Part shown: piece by piece, positions 8,279-16,210 of the stretch
Numbering within the stretch: position 1 is the first letter of the stretch
How the letters are laid out: every line of letters starts with the position of its first letter
Source of the DNA: Kordiimonas lipolytica
GTDB lineage: Bacteria > Pseudomonadota > Alphaproteobacteria > Sphingomonadales > Kordiimonadaceae
Direction: 5' to 3'
Assembly (NCBI RefSeq): GCF_001550065.1
Contig: NZ_LRUB01000012.1
Location: 62,001 to 126,000, forward strand
Length of the DNA stretch: 64,000 nucleotides
Notes under the pieces: model-generated
Database searches by the model: none
What the model saw: the letters and a program-made list of their open reading frames with translations, nothing else
What the model was told of the DNA's origin: nothing
Program-made: the position numbers and the translations under genes

Positions 8279-10066
8279 TTAATAAACCCGAGCCTTAGGC
8301 TTGATATATTCGACTTCCTTGGTCAGCGTGTACTCATGTACAGGGCGTTCGCCCAGCTTGACCTTCTGGCCGTCGAACCAGCCTACGGTGTGTTTCATCC
8401 AGTTTTTGTCGTCACGGTCCGGATAGTCCTCATGCATGTGGGCACCACGGCTTTCTTTCCGTGCTGCGGCACCGTGCATGGTCAGGACAGCCTGGCCGAT
8501 CAGGTTCTGCAGTTCCAGCGTCTCGATAAGATCACTGTTCCAGACGAGCGAACGGTCGTTCGTCTTCAGGTCATCAAAGCCGGACGCTACTTCGTCGATC
8601 AGCTTCACGCCTTCGTCCAATACTTCCTCTGTCCGGAACACTGCACAGTTGTTCTGCATCACGCGCTGCATCTTCAGGCGCATGTCAGCGGTTGGCGTGG
8701 AGCCGTTCGCGTAGCGCGCCCCGTCAAGGCGGCCAAGGGCCATTTCCTCATAACCCTTCGGCAGCGGTGCCTGGGTCGCACCCGGTTTGGAGATCTCAGC
8801 GATCCGGTGCGCGGTTGCGCGGCCGAACACGACAAGGTCGATAAGCGAGTTGGAACCAAGGCGGTTCGCACCGTGAACGGATACGCACGCAGCCTCACCC
8901 ACTGCAAACAGGCCTGGCACAACAGCATCAGGATCGCTCTTGCTCGGGTTGATCACTTCACCATGATAGTTGGTTGGAATACCGCCCATGTTATAGTGCA
9001 CGGTTGGGATGATCGGAATTGGTTCCTTCGTCACGTCCACGCCCGCAAATACCTTCGCGGATTCGGAAATACCTGGCAGGCGCTCTGCCAAGAGCGCTGG
9101 ATCAAGGTGATCCAGGTGCAGGAACATATGGTCCTTGTTCGCGCCAACGCCGCGGCCTTCGCGGATCTCGTTCGAGATGGAGCGCGATACCACGTCACGG
9201 GATGCCAGGTCCTTGGCAGATGGCGCGTAACGCTCCATGAAGCGCTCGCCCTCACTGTTGATCAGGATACCGCCTTCACCCCTAGCACCTTCGGTGATCA
9301 GAACGCCCGCACCGTAAATACCGGTTGGGTGGAACTGAACGAACTCAAGGTCCTGCAACCCAATGCCCGCCCGAAGCGCCATGCCGCCACCGTCACCCGT
9401 GCAGGTGTGGGCGGATGTGCAGGAGAAGTAAGCCCGGCCGTAACCACCCGTTGCCAGCACCACAGACTGGCTGCGGAATGCGTGGATGGAGCCGTCTTCC
9501 ATATTCATCGCGATCACGCCGCGACACTCACCATTTTCCATGATCAGGTCGATGGCGAAATATTCGATGTAGAAGTCGCTATCATACTTCAGCGACTGCT
9601 GGTAAAGGCCGTGCAGCATGGCGTGGCCTGTCCGGTCAGCGGCTGCGCAGGTGCGCTGTGCTGGCGGGCCTTCGCCGAATTCGGTGGTCATGCCGCCGAA
9701 CGCGCGCTGGTAGATCTTGCCTTCTTCCGTCCGGCTGAACGGCACACCATAGTGCTCCAGCTCATAAACGGCAGCAGGTGCTTCGCGCACCATATATTCG
9801 ATCGCGTCCTGGTCACCGAGCCAGTCGGAACCCTTCACGGTGTCATACATATGCCAGGTCCAGTGGTCTGGGCCCATGTTGCCGAGACTTGCCGCAATAC
9901 CGCCCTGCGCCGCAACGGTGTGCGAGCGGGTCGGGAATACCTTGGTGATGCACGCCGTCTTCAGGCCCGCTTCCGCGAGGCCCATGGTCGCGCGGAGGCC
10001 GGAGCCACCAGCGCCGACAACAACGGCATCATAAGTGTGTGTTGTAATGGGATATGCGCCCGTCAT
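8279..10066 (-). CDS. sdhA: Succinate dehydrogenase flavoprotein subunit
   Basis: 595 residues, standard length. It oxidises succinate to fumarate in the TCA cycle and respiratory complex II. Seen: the Rossmann FAD site [20 protein letters not shown], the covalent FAD-attachment region [10 protein letters not shown] with His49, the active-site stretch [13 protein letters not shown], and [19 protein letters not shown]. The C-terminus ends in the usual KPKARVY. The ATG at 10066 follows GGGGGATAAAAC. It lies 3 nt after sdhD and 17 nt before sdhB, so the four genes form one transcript. The long open frame on the opposite strand is only a shadow of this gene. Confidence 0.98.
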   Translation of the reverse strand: MTGAYPITTHTYDAVVVGAGGSGLRATMGLAEAGLKTACITKVFPTRSHTVAAQGGIAASLGNMGPDHWTWHMYDTVKGSDWLGDQDAIEYMVREAPAAVYELEHYGVPFSRTEEGKIYQRAFGGMTTEFGEGPPAQRTCAAADRTGHAMLHGLYQQSLKYDSDFYIEYFAIDLIMENGECRGVIAMNMEDGSIHAFRSQSVVLATGGYGRAYFSCTSAHTCTGDGGGMALRAGIGLQDLEFVQFHPTGIYGAGVLITEGARGEGGILINSEGERFMERYAPSAKDLASRDVVSRSISNEIREGRGVGANKDHMFLHLDHLDPALLAERLPGISESAKVFAGVDVTKEPIPIIPTVHYNMGGIPTNYHGEVINPSKSDPDAVVPGLFAVGEAACVSVHGANRLGSNSLIDLVVFGRATAHRIAEISKPGATQAPLPKGYEEMALGRLDGARYANGSTPTADMRLKMQRVMQNNCAVFRTEEVLDEGVKLIDEVASGFDDLKTNDRSLVWNSDLIETLELQNLIGQAVLTMHGAAARKESRGAHMHEDYPDRDDKNWMKHTVGWFDGQKVKLGERPVHEYTLTKEVEYIKPKARVY

Positions 10067-10069
10067 GTT

Positions 10070-10453
10070 TTATCCCCCAAACGCTATACGAAGAACGGAG
10101 AAGATGCTGAGCGCCGCAATGAGCACACAGGCGAAGGTGATCAGGACCATGGTCGCAACCTTGGTGCCCTTGTCGTGCACATAGTCTTCAACAATCACCT
10201 GCAGCCCTAGGCGCATATGATATACGAAGTTTGCAACGAACAGGATCACCAGAACGGAGACCAGCGGCTGCTTCAGCCAGGCCACCCATTCGGCGTGCCC
10301 CTTGCCGGCATTGCCGACGAATGAGACAACCATGAAGATCACCAGCGGGATGTTGGCAAGCGCGGTCAGGCGCTGAACCCACCAGTGGTGCGTGCCGTCC
10401 TTGGCAGAACCAAGGCCATGCACTTTGGCAAGTGGTGTTTTCATATCAGTCAT
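10070..10453 (-). CDS. sdhD: Succinate dehydrogenase membrane anchor subunit
   Basis: 127 residues with three hydrophobic helices (about 29-48, 60-84 and 97-122). The segment VYHMRLGLQVIVEDYVHD carries the conserved His and Asp found near heme b and the quinone site in SdhD. It anchors SdhAB with SdhC. The start at 10453 is preceded by GGGGTGATG at a slightly long spacing; a second Met three codons in (MKTPLAKVHGLGSAKDG) is an alternative. The N-terminal sequence with AKVHGLGSAKDGTHHWW is typical of alphaproteobacterial SdhD. Confidence 0.93.
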   Translation of the reverse strand: MTDMKTPLAKVHGLGSAKDGTHHWWVQRLTALANIPLVIFMVVSFVGNAGKGHAEWVAWLKQPLVSVLVILFVANFVYHMRLGLQVIVEDYVHDKGTKVATMVLITFACVLIAALSIFSVLRIAFGG

Positions 10454-10456
10454 GGC

Positions 10457-10852
10457 TTACATCACCCCCATTACTTTGTAGGCGGCAACCCAGATCACGA
10501 TTGTCATGATGATCGAGAACACAAAGGTCAGCCGGGCCGATGAGGTATTGGCCTTCAGCTCATAGAGCTTGCCAGCGTCCATGAACAGGTGGCGGATGCC
10601 GCCTGCCAGATGCTGCATCAGAGCGAAGGTGATGCCAAACAGGACGATACGCCCGATGATAGAGCCTGCATAGCCCTGTACTTGATCGAAATAGTCGTGC
10701 CCTGTCGCCATAGCCACCAGCCACCAGGTAAGGAGGATAGAGCCAAAAGCAAGCGCCACACCGGTTGCCCGGTTGATAATCGACGCTGCCATGTGCCATC
10801 CCCAGCGGTATACCTGCAGGTGGGGAGAGAGCGGGCGTTTCACTTGCGCCAT
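10457..10852 (-). CDS. sdhC: Succinate dehydrogenase cytochrome b556 subunit
   Basis: 131 residues from ATG 10852, chosen because AGGGG is 8 nt upstream; a TTG six codons earlier has no such site. It begins RPLSPHLQVYRW, the SdhC signature, and has three membrane helices. HLAGGIRHLFMDAG holds the heme b ligand His in helix II. First gene of sdhCDAB; its stop is 3 nt before sdhD. Upstream, about 350 nt of intergenic DNA separate it from a divergent S9 peptidase gene, so the sdh promoter should lie there. Confidence 0.95.
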   Translation of the reverse strand: MAQVKRPLSPHLQVYRWGWHMAASIINRATGVALAFGSILLTWWLVAMATGHDYFDQVQGYAGSIIGRIVLFGITFALMQHLAGGIRHLFMDAGKLYELKANTSSARLTFVFSIIMTIVIWVAAYKVMGVM

Positions 10853-11204
10853 GTATAAATCCCCTGACAAATTATTCTTCCGGAAAATAGGCCCGGCAGA
10901 ATGAACTTCGTTGGCCTCGCACGTGCCGGATGCTGCAGTGCGAAAGAATCAGGCATTGTTTTTAACGCCCCAGCCCCCGGTTTCGCAAGGAAGGAATTGG
11001 AGGAAAAGGGACATTTTTCCTGTTTCACGGCAATAAATAGGGTAACCCGCGCCCACGTCCAGCGCTGTCATCACCATCAGTGCGGAAGTTGAATGTAAAA
11101 AATGCCAAACCAGTTTTCTCCCACAAAGGCTTGTAGAAGACATCGCCCCTTGCTAACGTATAGGTGTAAAAAATACACCTATATCACTTTTATTGGGGGA
11201 AAAC
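10853..11204. other. Divergent intergenic region, sdhC to S9 peptidase
   Basis: About 350 nt with no credible gene; short open frames here lack ribosome sites and recognisable domains. It must hold the sdhC promoter (minus) and the S9 peptidase promoter (plus). Visible structure: a small hairpin AGGAAAA/TTTTCCT (11001-11007 with 11015-11021) and a perfect 10-bp inverted repeat at 11159-11183, described separately. No convincing -35/-10 pair could be chosen by eye. Confidence 0.6.
11159..11183 (+). promoter_or_regulatory. Perfect inverted repeat upstream of S9 peptidase
   Basis: TATAGGTGTA (11159-11168) and TACACCTATA (11174-11183) are perfect 10-bp arms around AAAAA. It ends 21 nt before the GTG start at 11205, next to the TTGGGGGA ribosome site. 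It could be an operator or an RNA hairpin in the leader. No T run follows, so it is not a terminator. Confidence 0.55.
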
Positions 11205-13157
11205 GTGATTTCATCTTCAAGTCTGATCAGGGCATGGTCCGCCATAGCCATCGCCTGCCTCGCCGCTACCGGCATGTGCATGGCCTCGCCAGCACACGCC
11301 AAGACATCGATAGAAACATTCGCTGCACTCCCGGACTTCTCTGGCGCCAAATTATCGCCTGGTGGCGGGTCTGTTGCCTACAGCATCCAATATGAAGGCC
11401 GCAAGGCCGTGATCTATCAGAATCTAGATGGCTCGGATCGTGGCCTTATTCCTGCACCCAAAGATTCCGAGATATCAAGTTTCTATTGGGCGAACGACCA
11501 GGTGTTGCTGGTAAAGGTAGGTGGCCTGGTGCGTCGGAGCGAGTTTCGCGACCAAACTTTCAACACCCGAATCTTTTCCTTTGATCGGGAGACCCAAAAA
11601 TTCCTCTGGCTTGGCAAGCCGAAACGAAGCCTGATGGCCACCAAGTCTGGAAACGATCATGTATCCGTGCATGAGCGACTTGTCGATTTCCTATGGGAAG
11701 ACCCGGACAATATCCTGATGGCGATGGATTTCGACCTCAACGGCGAAAGCGAAGTCTACAGGGTTAACGTAAGATCGGGCAGCCGAAGGCCCGTCAGGCG
11801 CGAACGCAATAATATACACAGCTGGTATGCTGACCATAATTCGGAAATCAGGCTTGGCATCGGTTTCCGGTCTGATGAATGGTTTACCATCTACAAGACC
11901 GAGAAGGATGGCTGGATCAACCTGGACAAGACAGACTGGGGCAAGAAATATGATTTCGAGGGCTTCTCACCAGACCCCCAGATCATTTATGTCAGTGGCC
12001 AGACAGACAGCGGCACCAAAGGCCTGTTTTCCATTGATGTGAAAACCGGCGAAATTGTCGAAAAGCTCTTCTCGCACCCGGAATATGATATTTCCGGTGT
12101 CACCGAGCACCCCATTACTGGCCATGTATCCGGCGTGGCCTATGTCGACGACCACTACAGGATCAACTATTTCGACAAGGATCTTGCGCTGATCAAACGC
12201 AGCATTGACAAAGTCCTGCCAGACACCATCAACTATATTGCCGGTCAGGCCAAAGAGAAGCGCCTGTATCTTATCTACAGCGCCTCTGACACCGTTCCCG
12301 GTGCTTATTATCTGTTTGACCGCGACCAGGGGCAATTGCACTTTATCACCAGCGCTTACCCCAATATCGACGTCGCCAAATCTGCGACAACGCGTCGGGT
12401 CGATATTCCTGTCCGGGATGGCAGCACCATTCCCGCTTATCTGACCATCCCACACGACACCGATACGCCAAGGAATATGCCAACAGTGGTGCTTCCACAT
12501 GGCGGCCCGCACGCCCGTGACACGGCAGACTGGGACTATTGGGCCCAGTTCCTCGCAGACCGGGGCTATCTGGTCGTCAAGCCGAACTTCCGTGGTTCAA
12601 CTGGCTTTGGGCAAGCTTTCCAGGAAGCCGGCGAAAACCAATGGGGAGGCCTGATGCAGGATGACGTCACAGATGCCACGCACTGGATCGTGGCAAAAGG
12701 ATATGCTGATCCGAACCGCATCTGCATTGTGGGGGCATCCTACGGCGGCTATGCGTCACTCATGGGCGCAATCAAGGAGCCGGACCTGTATCAATGCGCA
12801 ATATCCGTGAACGGCGTAACGGACATCCCAGCCATGAAAGCAAATGACCGCAACTTTATCGGCGGCAAGACCTGGGGCAAAAAATGGGGCCTCGAAGGCA
12901 GGAGAGACGAAGACATTTCACCCTATGATCGCGCCGAAGAAATCAACACACCTGTCCTGATCATGGCATCTCGGGATGACCGCCGGGTTCCCTATGACCA
13001 GTCGGCAAAAATGCATGACCGACTGGAAACACTGGGAAAGGAAACGCGGTATGTGAAAATCGAAAGCGGGGATCACTACATGTTGACTGCAGCATCAAGG
13101 GGAACCCTGCTGTCGGAGACCGAAAAATTCCTGAAAGCGCATATCGGCGGCGATTAA
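11205..13157 (+). CDS. Exported S9 (prolyl oligopeptidase) family peptidase
   Basis: 650 residues from GTG 11205, which follows TTGGGGGA; the open frame's TTG at 11193 lies inside that ribosome site. A signal peptide (ISSSSLIRAWSAIAIACLAA to SPAHA) targets it to the periplasm. Residues to about 370 form the propeller-like N-domain; the C-terminal alpha/beta hydrolase domain has GASYGGY with nucleophile Ser512, an Asp in SRDDRRVPY and the His in SGDHYM. S9 enzymes cut short peptides, often after proline or as acyl-aminoacyl or dipeptidyl peptidases. A paralogue follows 98 nt downstream on the same strand, probably from local duplication. Specificity cannot be read. Confidence 0.92.
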   Translation: MISSSSLIRAWSAIAIACLAATGMCMASPAHAKTSIETFAALPDFSGAKLSPGGGSVAYSIQYEGRKAVIYQNLDGSDRGLIPAPKDSEISSFYWANDQVLLVKVGGLVRRSEFRDQTFNTRIFSFDRETQKFLWLGKPKRSLMATKSGNDHVSVHERLVDFLWEDPDNILMAMDFDLNGESEVYRVNVRSGSRRPVRRERNNIHSWYADHNSEIRLGIGFRSDEWFTIYKTEKDGWINLDKTDWGKKYDFEGFSPDPQIIYVSGQTDSGTKGLFSIDVKTGEIVEKLFSHPEYDISGVTEHPITGHVSGVAYVDDHYRINYFDKDLALIKRSIDKVLPDTINYIAGQAKEKRLYLIYSASDTVPGAYYLFDRDQGQLHFITSAYPNIDVAKSATTRRVDIPVRDGSTIPAYLTIPHDTDTPRNMPTVVLPHGGPHARDTADWDYWAQFLADRGYLVVKPNFRGSTGFGQAFQEAGENQWGGLMQDDVTDATHWIVAKGYADPNRICIVGASYGGYASLMGAIKEPDLYQCAISVNGVTDIPAMKANDRNFIGGKTWGKKWGLEGRRDEDISPYDRAEEINTPVLIMASRDDRRVPYDQSAKMHDRLETLGKETRYVKIESGDHYMLTAASRGTLLSETEKFLKAHIGGD

Positions 13158-13255
13158 GTGTCTGACGGACATAAATATTACTTCAATCCGTTGCCGACAG
13201 CAAAAAAGGCCGCTATAGCTAACCTTTGGTTTATCAATGGTCTTTGGGGGACTTC

Positions 13256-15157
13256 ATGAAAATCTTTTCGCGCCGCCTGTTAGGTGGCTTCGCGGCAATG
13301 GTGCTGTGCTGCTTTGTCGGCACCGCACAAGCGCAGCAGTCTTCTGTCGCGGAAACAGCTGAAAAATTTGCCAAACTGCCTGTTTACGATCAGCTGCAAA
13401 TGTCGCCAAACGGTGCCTTTATCGCCTACCTTACGCCTTACCAGGGTCGCAAGGTTCTGATGATCCAGCACCGGCTTGGCGGCAGCAAAGTTGCCATTCC
13501 CTTTTACAAGAAGGCTGACATTTCCTGGTTTCGCTGGGCCAGCGACAGCTTTCTGATCATGGGCTATGCCCAGACGCAGATCGACCGCCGCTACGTTCGG
13601 TCAAAAAAGGAAAAATACATGCTGGCCGCAGTCCGTCGCGACGGCGAGAATTTTCATGTTCTGAAAGAAAGCGGTTTTGGCTTCTATGATCTTCTGCCGG
13701 ATGATCCAAATCATATCCTGGCACCGTTTGATGGTGATGTCGTAAAGTTTGACCTTGCAACAGGCGACTATCGGGTGGTCCAGCATTCCCTCATGGACAT
13801 CTATGCCTGGCAAGTGGACCAGCAGGCCGAACCCAGATACGGCATCGCTGAGAAGGACGGGGACATCATCCCCTATTACCGAATGCCGGACGGGGAATGG
13901 ACTAACGTCTCAGGCCATGACTGGACAAACAAAGGCTTTGGCATCCTGGGCTTTTATGAAGACCCACAATTTGCCTTTGGGCGCGGACCCAGCCAACATG
14001 GCACACTCGGGCTTTTCAAGATCGATATGGTTTCGGGGCAGGTTCTGGAAGAAATCTTCTCTCATCCGAAAGTGGATATCGATGACCTGGTTTACGCACC
14101 CCATTCTCAGGCCCCTGTGGGCGTGTCCTATACGCTTGACCGTCGGGAAGTTCATTACTGGGACGATTACTTCCGCAAGTTCCATGCCTTCATCAACCGC
14201 ATGATCCCCGACCGAACCAATGTCATTCTGGACAAAGCGGAAAATAAGAAAGCCTATCTGATCCTGTCAAAGAGCGACCAGGAGCCCGGCGTCTATTACT
14301 ATTTTGACCTGGAAGCCAAGAAGTTAAGCCAGATCGCGGCAAAACGTCCAGGCATGGACCCTACAGCCCTTGCCGCAGTGAAACCTGTCACTTTCAAAGC
14401 GCAGGACGGCCTGGAAATCCCAGGTTATCTCACGTTACCGCCAGGCGCGGAGCCCAAAAACCTTCCCATGGTCATCCTGCCTCATGGCGGGCCAAGCTCC
14501 CGCAGTGACGCTGACTATCACTATATTGTACAGGCGATTGCTGCACGCGGGTTCGCGGTCTATCAACCGAACTTCCGGGGATCAACCGGCTATGGTCCGG
14601 CTTTCCGCCGTAAAGGCGACAACCAGTGGGGCGGCGATATGCAGCGCGATGTGACCGATGCCACCCATTGGCTGATTGACGAGGGCATCGCTGATCCGAA
14701 CCGTATCTGTATCCTCGGGCTTTCCTATGGTGGCTATGCTGCCCTGATGGGAGCCGCGCAAAACCCTGATCTCTACAAGTGTGCTGTCAGCGGCAACGGC
14801 GTGGCCGACCTGCCCTTCTTCGCCGGCGACAAGAAATACGGTTACACTAATGGCGACGAATGGGCCGAGGACATGGAACCGAAAGAGGGTGACATTGAGG
14901 ATGTCTCGCCGAAGCATCTGGCTGAAAAATTCAAGGCAGCGGTTCTGCTGGTGCACGCCAAGGATGATGCACGGGTCAACATCAACCAATCCTCGCGCAT
15001 GTACGATGCTTTAAGAAGCGAGAAAAAAGATGTTGAATTCGTGAAAATTGACCAGGGAACCCATTGGTTGGTGACAGAGGAAAGCCGCCTGGAATTCCTG
15101 CAGGCATCCTTGTCTTTCCTGGAAAAGCACCTGAATACACGCGTGGCCGCCAACTAG
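13256..15157 (+). CDS. Exported S9 (prolyl oligopeptidase) family peptidase, tandem paralogue
   Basis: 633 residues from ATG 13256 with GGGGGA 5 nt upstream. A signal peptide (KIFSRRLLGGFAAMVLCCF to AQAQ) is followed by an N-terminal propeller-like part and a hydrolase domain with GLSYGGY (Ser490), an Asp in AKDDARVNI and a catalytic His in DQGTHWLV. It aligns along its whole length with the upstream gene (shared LPHGGP, NFRGSTG, DVTDATHW and DPNRICI), so the two arose by tandem duplication and have diverged clearly. Its 3' end runs into a 29-bp tandem repeat that also forms the 3' end of the convergent CitE-like gene. Substrate unknown. Confidence 0.92.
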   Translation: MKIFSRRLLGGFAAMVLCCFVGTAQAQQSSVAETAEKFAKLPVYDQLQMSPNGAFIAYLTPYQGRKVLMIQHRLGGSKVAIPFYKKADISWFRWASDSFLIMGYAQTQIDRRYVRSKKEKYMLAAVRRDGENFHVLKESGFGFYDLLPDDPNHILAPFDGDVVKFDLATGDYRVVQHSLMDIYAWQVDQQAEPRYGIAEKDGDIIPYYRMPDGEWTNVSGHDWTNKGFGILGFYEDPQFAFGRGPSQHGTLGLFKIDMVSGQVLEEIFSHPKVDIDDLVYAPHSQAPVGVSYTLDRREVHYWDDYFRKFHAFINRMIPDRTNVILDKAENKKAYLILSKSDQEPGVYYYFDLEAKKLSQIAAKRPGMDPTALAAVKPVTFKAQDGLEIPGYLTLPPGAEPKNLPMVILPHGGPSSRSDADYHYIVQAIAARGFAVYQPNFRGSTGYGPAFRRKGDNQWGGDMQRDVTDATHWLIDEGIADPNRICILGLSYGGYAALMGAAQNPDLYKCAVSGNGVADLPFFAGDKKYGYTNGDEWAEDMEPKEGDIEDVSPKHLAEKFKAAVLLVHAKDDARVNINQSSRMYDALRSEKKDVEFVKIDQGTHWLVTEESRLEFLQASLSFLEKHLNTRVAAN

Positions 15158-15177
15158 GCGCGGCCCACCTATCCCGT

Positions 15178-15307
15178 GATGGCTTCGGCCACAGAGACTA
15201 TCCGGCGATGGCTTCGGCCACAGAGACTATCCAGCGATGGCTTCGGCCACAGAGACTATCCAGCGATGGCTTCGGCCACAGAGACTATCCAGCGATGGCT
15301 TCGGCCA
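15178..15307. repeat. 29-bp tandem repeat, four full copies plus a partial
   Basis: Copies begin at 15178, 15207, 15236, 15265 and 15294 (last one 14 bases). The unit starts GATGGCTTCGGCCACAGAG and ends CTATCCAGC; the first copy has CCGGC instead. The stop codon and last residues of the convergent CitE-like gene lie within the copies at 15265 and 15294, so the array looks like slippage duplication of that gene's 3' end. Each copy can form TGGC-TTCG-GCCA, a UUCG-capped mini-hairpin, in plus-strand RNA. Confidence 0.93.
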
Positions 15308-16148
15308 TCGCCACCATGCGCCGCGCCTCTTCAAGGTGCAGCTCTTCAACCATCCGGCCATCAAGCACTGCAACCCCCTTGCCTTCTGCCTTGGCTTCCT
15401 CAAACGCTGCCAGCATACGCCGCGCGAGCGTGAGCTCCTCTTCGCTCGGGGCGAAAATCCTGTTCGCCACATCAACCTGCGCGGGGTGGATGAGCGTTTT
15501 GCCGTCGAAGCCCATTTCCTTGGCCTGACCGCATTCGAACGCAAAGCCTTCCTCATCGCTGAAATTACCGTAGACACTGTCCAAAATCGTCAGGCCGTTC
15601 GCCCGCGCATGCAAAAGCGCAAGGCCAAGTGCTGTGATCACCGGCAGGCGGTCACGTGTGTGCTTGGCGCGCAGGTCCTTCACCAGGTCGTTTGCGCCCA
15701 CAATCCACGTGGTTAGCCGGTCACTGGCGCCAGCTATCTCGCCAGCGTTCAGGAAGCCTTTTGGCGTCTCGATCATGGCCCAGATTTCCATGTCCGGGTT
15801 GGCAGCGTGCCAGGTGATTTCTTCCTCTACCCGGTGGATGGCATCCGGGCTTTCCACCTTCGGGATCAGGATGGCGAATGGATGGTTTGGCACCACGGCC
15901 TTCAGGTCGTCGCGCCACCAGTCGGTATCCAGCCCATTGATCCGCACCACAAGATCACGCCCACCATAGTCACCGGACGCCACAGCGGCTGCGGCCTGCA
16001 TGCGCGCCTCCGCCTTTGCTGTCGGCGCCACTGCGTCCTCCAGATCAAAGATCAAGCCGTCAGCGGGCAGGCTTTTGGCTTTCTCCAGTGCGCGGGCGTT
16101 CGAGGCCGGCATGAAAAGTATGCTTCTGCGGGGGCGGGCATTTGCCAT
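15285..16148 (-). CDS. CitE-like HpcH/HpaI aldolase family lyase
   Basis: 287 residues from ATG 16148 (GGAG upstream); the longer frame has no ribosome site. It opens with RRSILFMPASNARALEKA and DGLIFDLEDAVAP, the signature of the CitE / malyl-CoA lyase group with the Arg and Glu-Asp residues for CoA-ester and Mg2+ binding. Next come VVRINGLDTDWWRDDL and IWAMIETPKGFLNAGEI, holding a second Mg ligand region. Members cleave or hydrolyse malyl-CoA or citramalyl-CoA type substrates; which one applies here is open, since no citrate lyase alpha/gamma or ethylmalonyl-CoA genes are near. The last codons and stop lie within the 29-bp tandem repeat array. Monocistronic. Confidence 0.85.
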   Translation of the reverse strand: MANARPRRSILFMPASNARALEKAKSLPADGLIFDLEDAVAPTAKAEARMQAAAAVASGDYGGRDLVVRINGLDTDWWRDDLKAVVPNHPFAILIPKVESPDAIHRVEEEITWHAANPDMEIWAMIETPKGFLNAGEIAGASDRLTTWIVGANDLVKDLRAKHTRDRLPVITALGLALLHARANGLTILDSVYGNFSDEEGFAFECGQAKEMGFDGKTLIHPAQVDVANRIFAPSEEELTLARRMLAAFEEAKAEGKGVAVLDGRMVEELHLEEARRMVAMAEAIAG

Positions 16149-16164
16149 GTCATGGTCTCCAGAT

Positions 16165-16198
16165 ACAAAAGGCCCGGCATGATACCACACCGGGCCCG
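16165..16198 (-). terminator. Terminator of the M2 peptidase gene
   Basis: Minus-strand GGCCCGG/CCGGGCC stem (16190-16196 with 16171-16177) around a 12-nt loop, followed by TTTTG. It lies just past the stop at 16211. Confidence 0.8.
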
Positions 16199-16210
16199 TT
16201 GGTCAGCTTG

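Noticed and set aside
8246..10210. 654-codon open frame on plus, opposite sdhA
   Set aside because: It is the mirror of sdhA in a GC-rich genome: no domain, no ribosome site, His/Ala/Arg-rich composition. The same holds for other long antisense frames, for example over leuC, ffh, the cytochrome-like gene and the M2 peptidase.
15178..15307. CRISPR-like 29-bp repeats
   Set aside because: The copies are directly head to tail with no spacers, and they overlap a coding 3' end; no cas genes are present.
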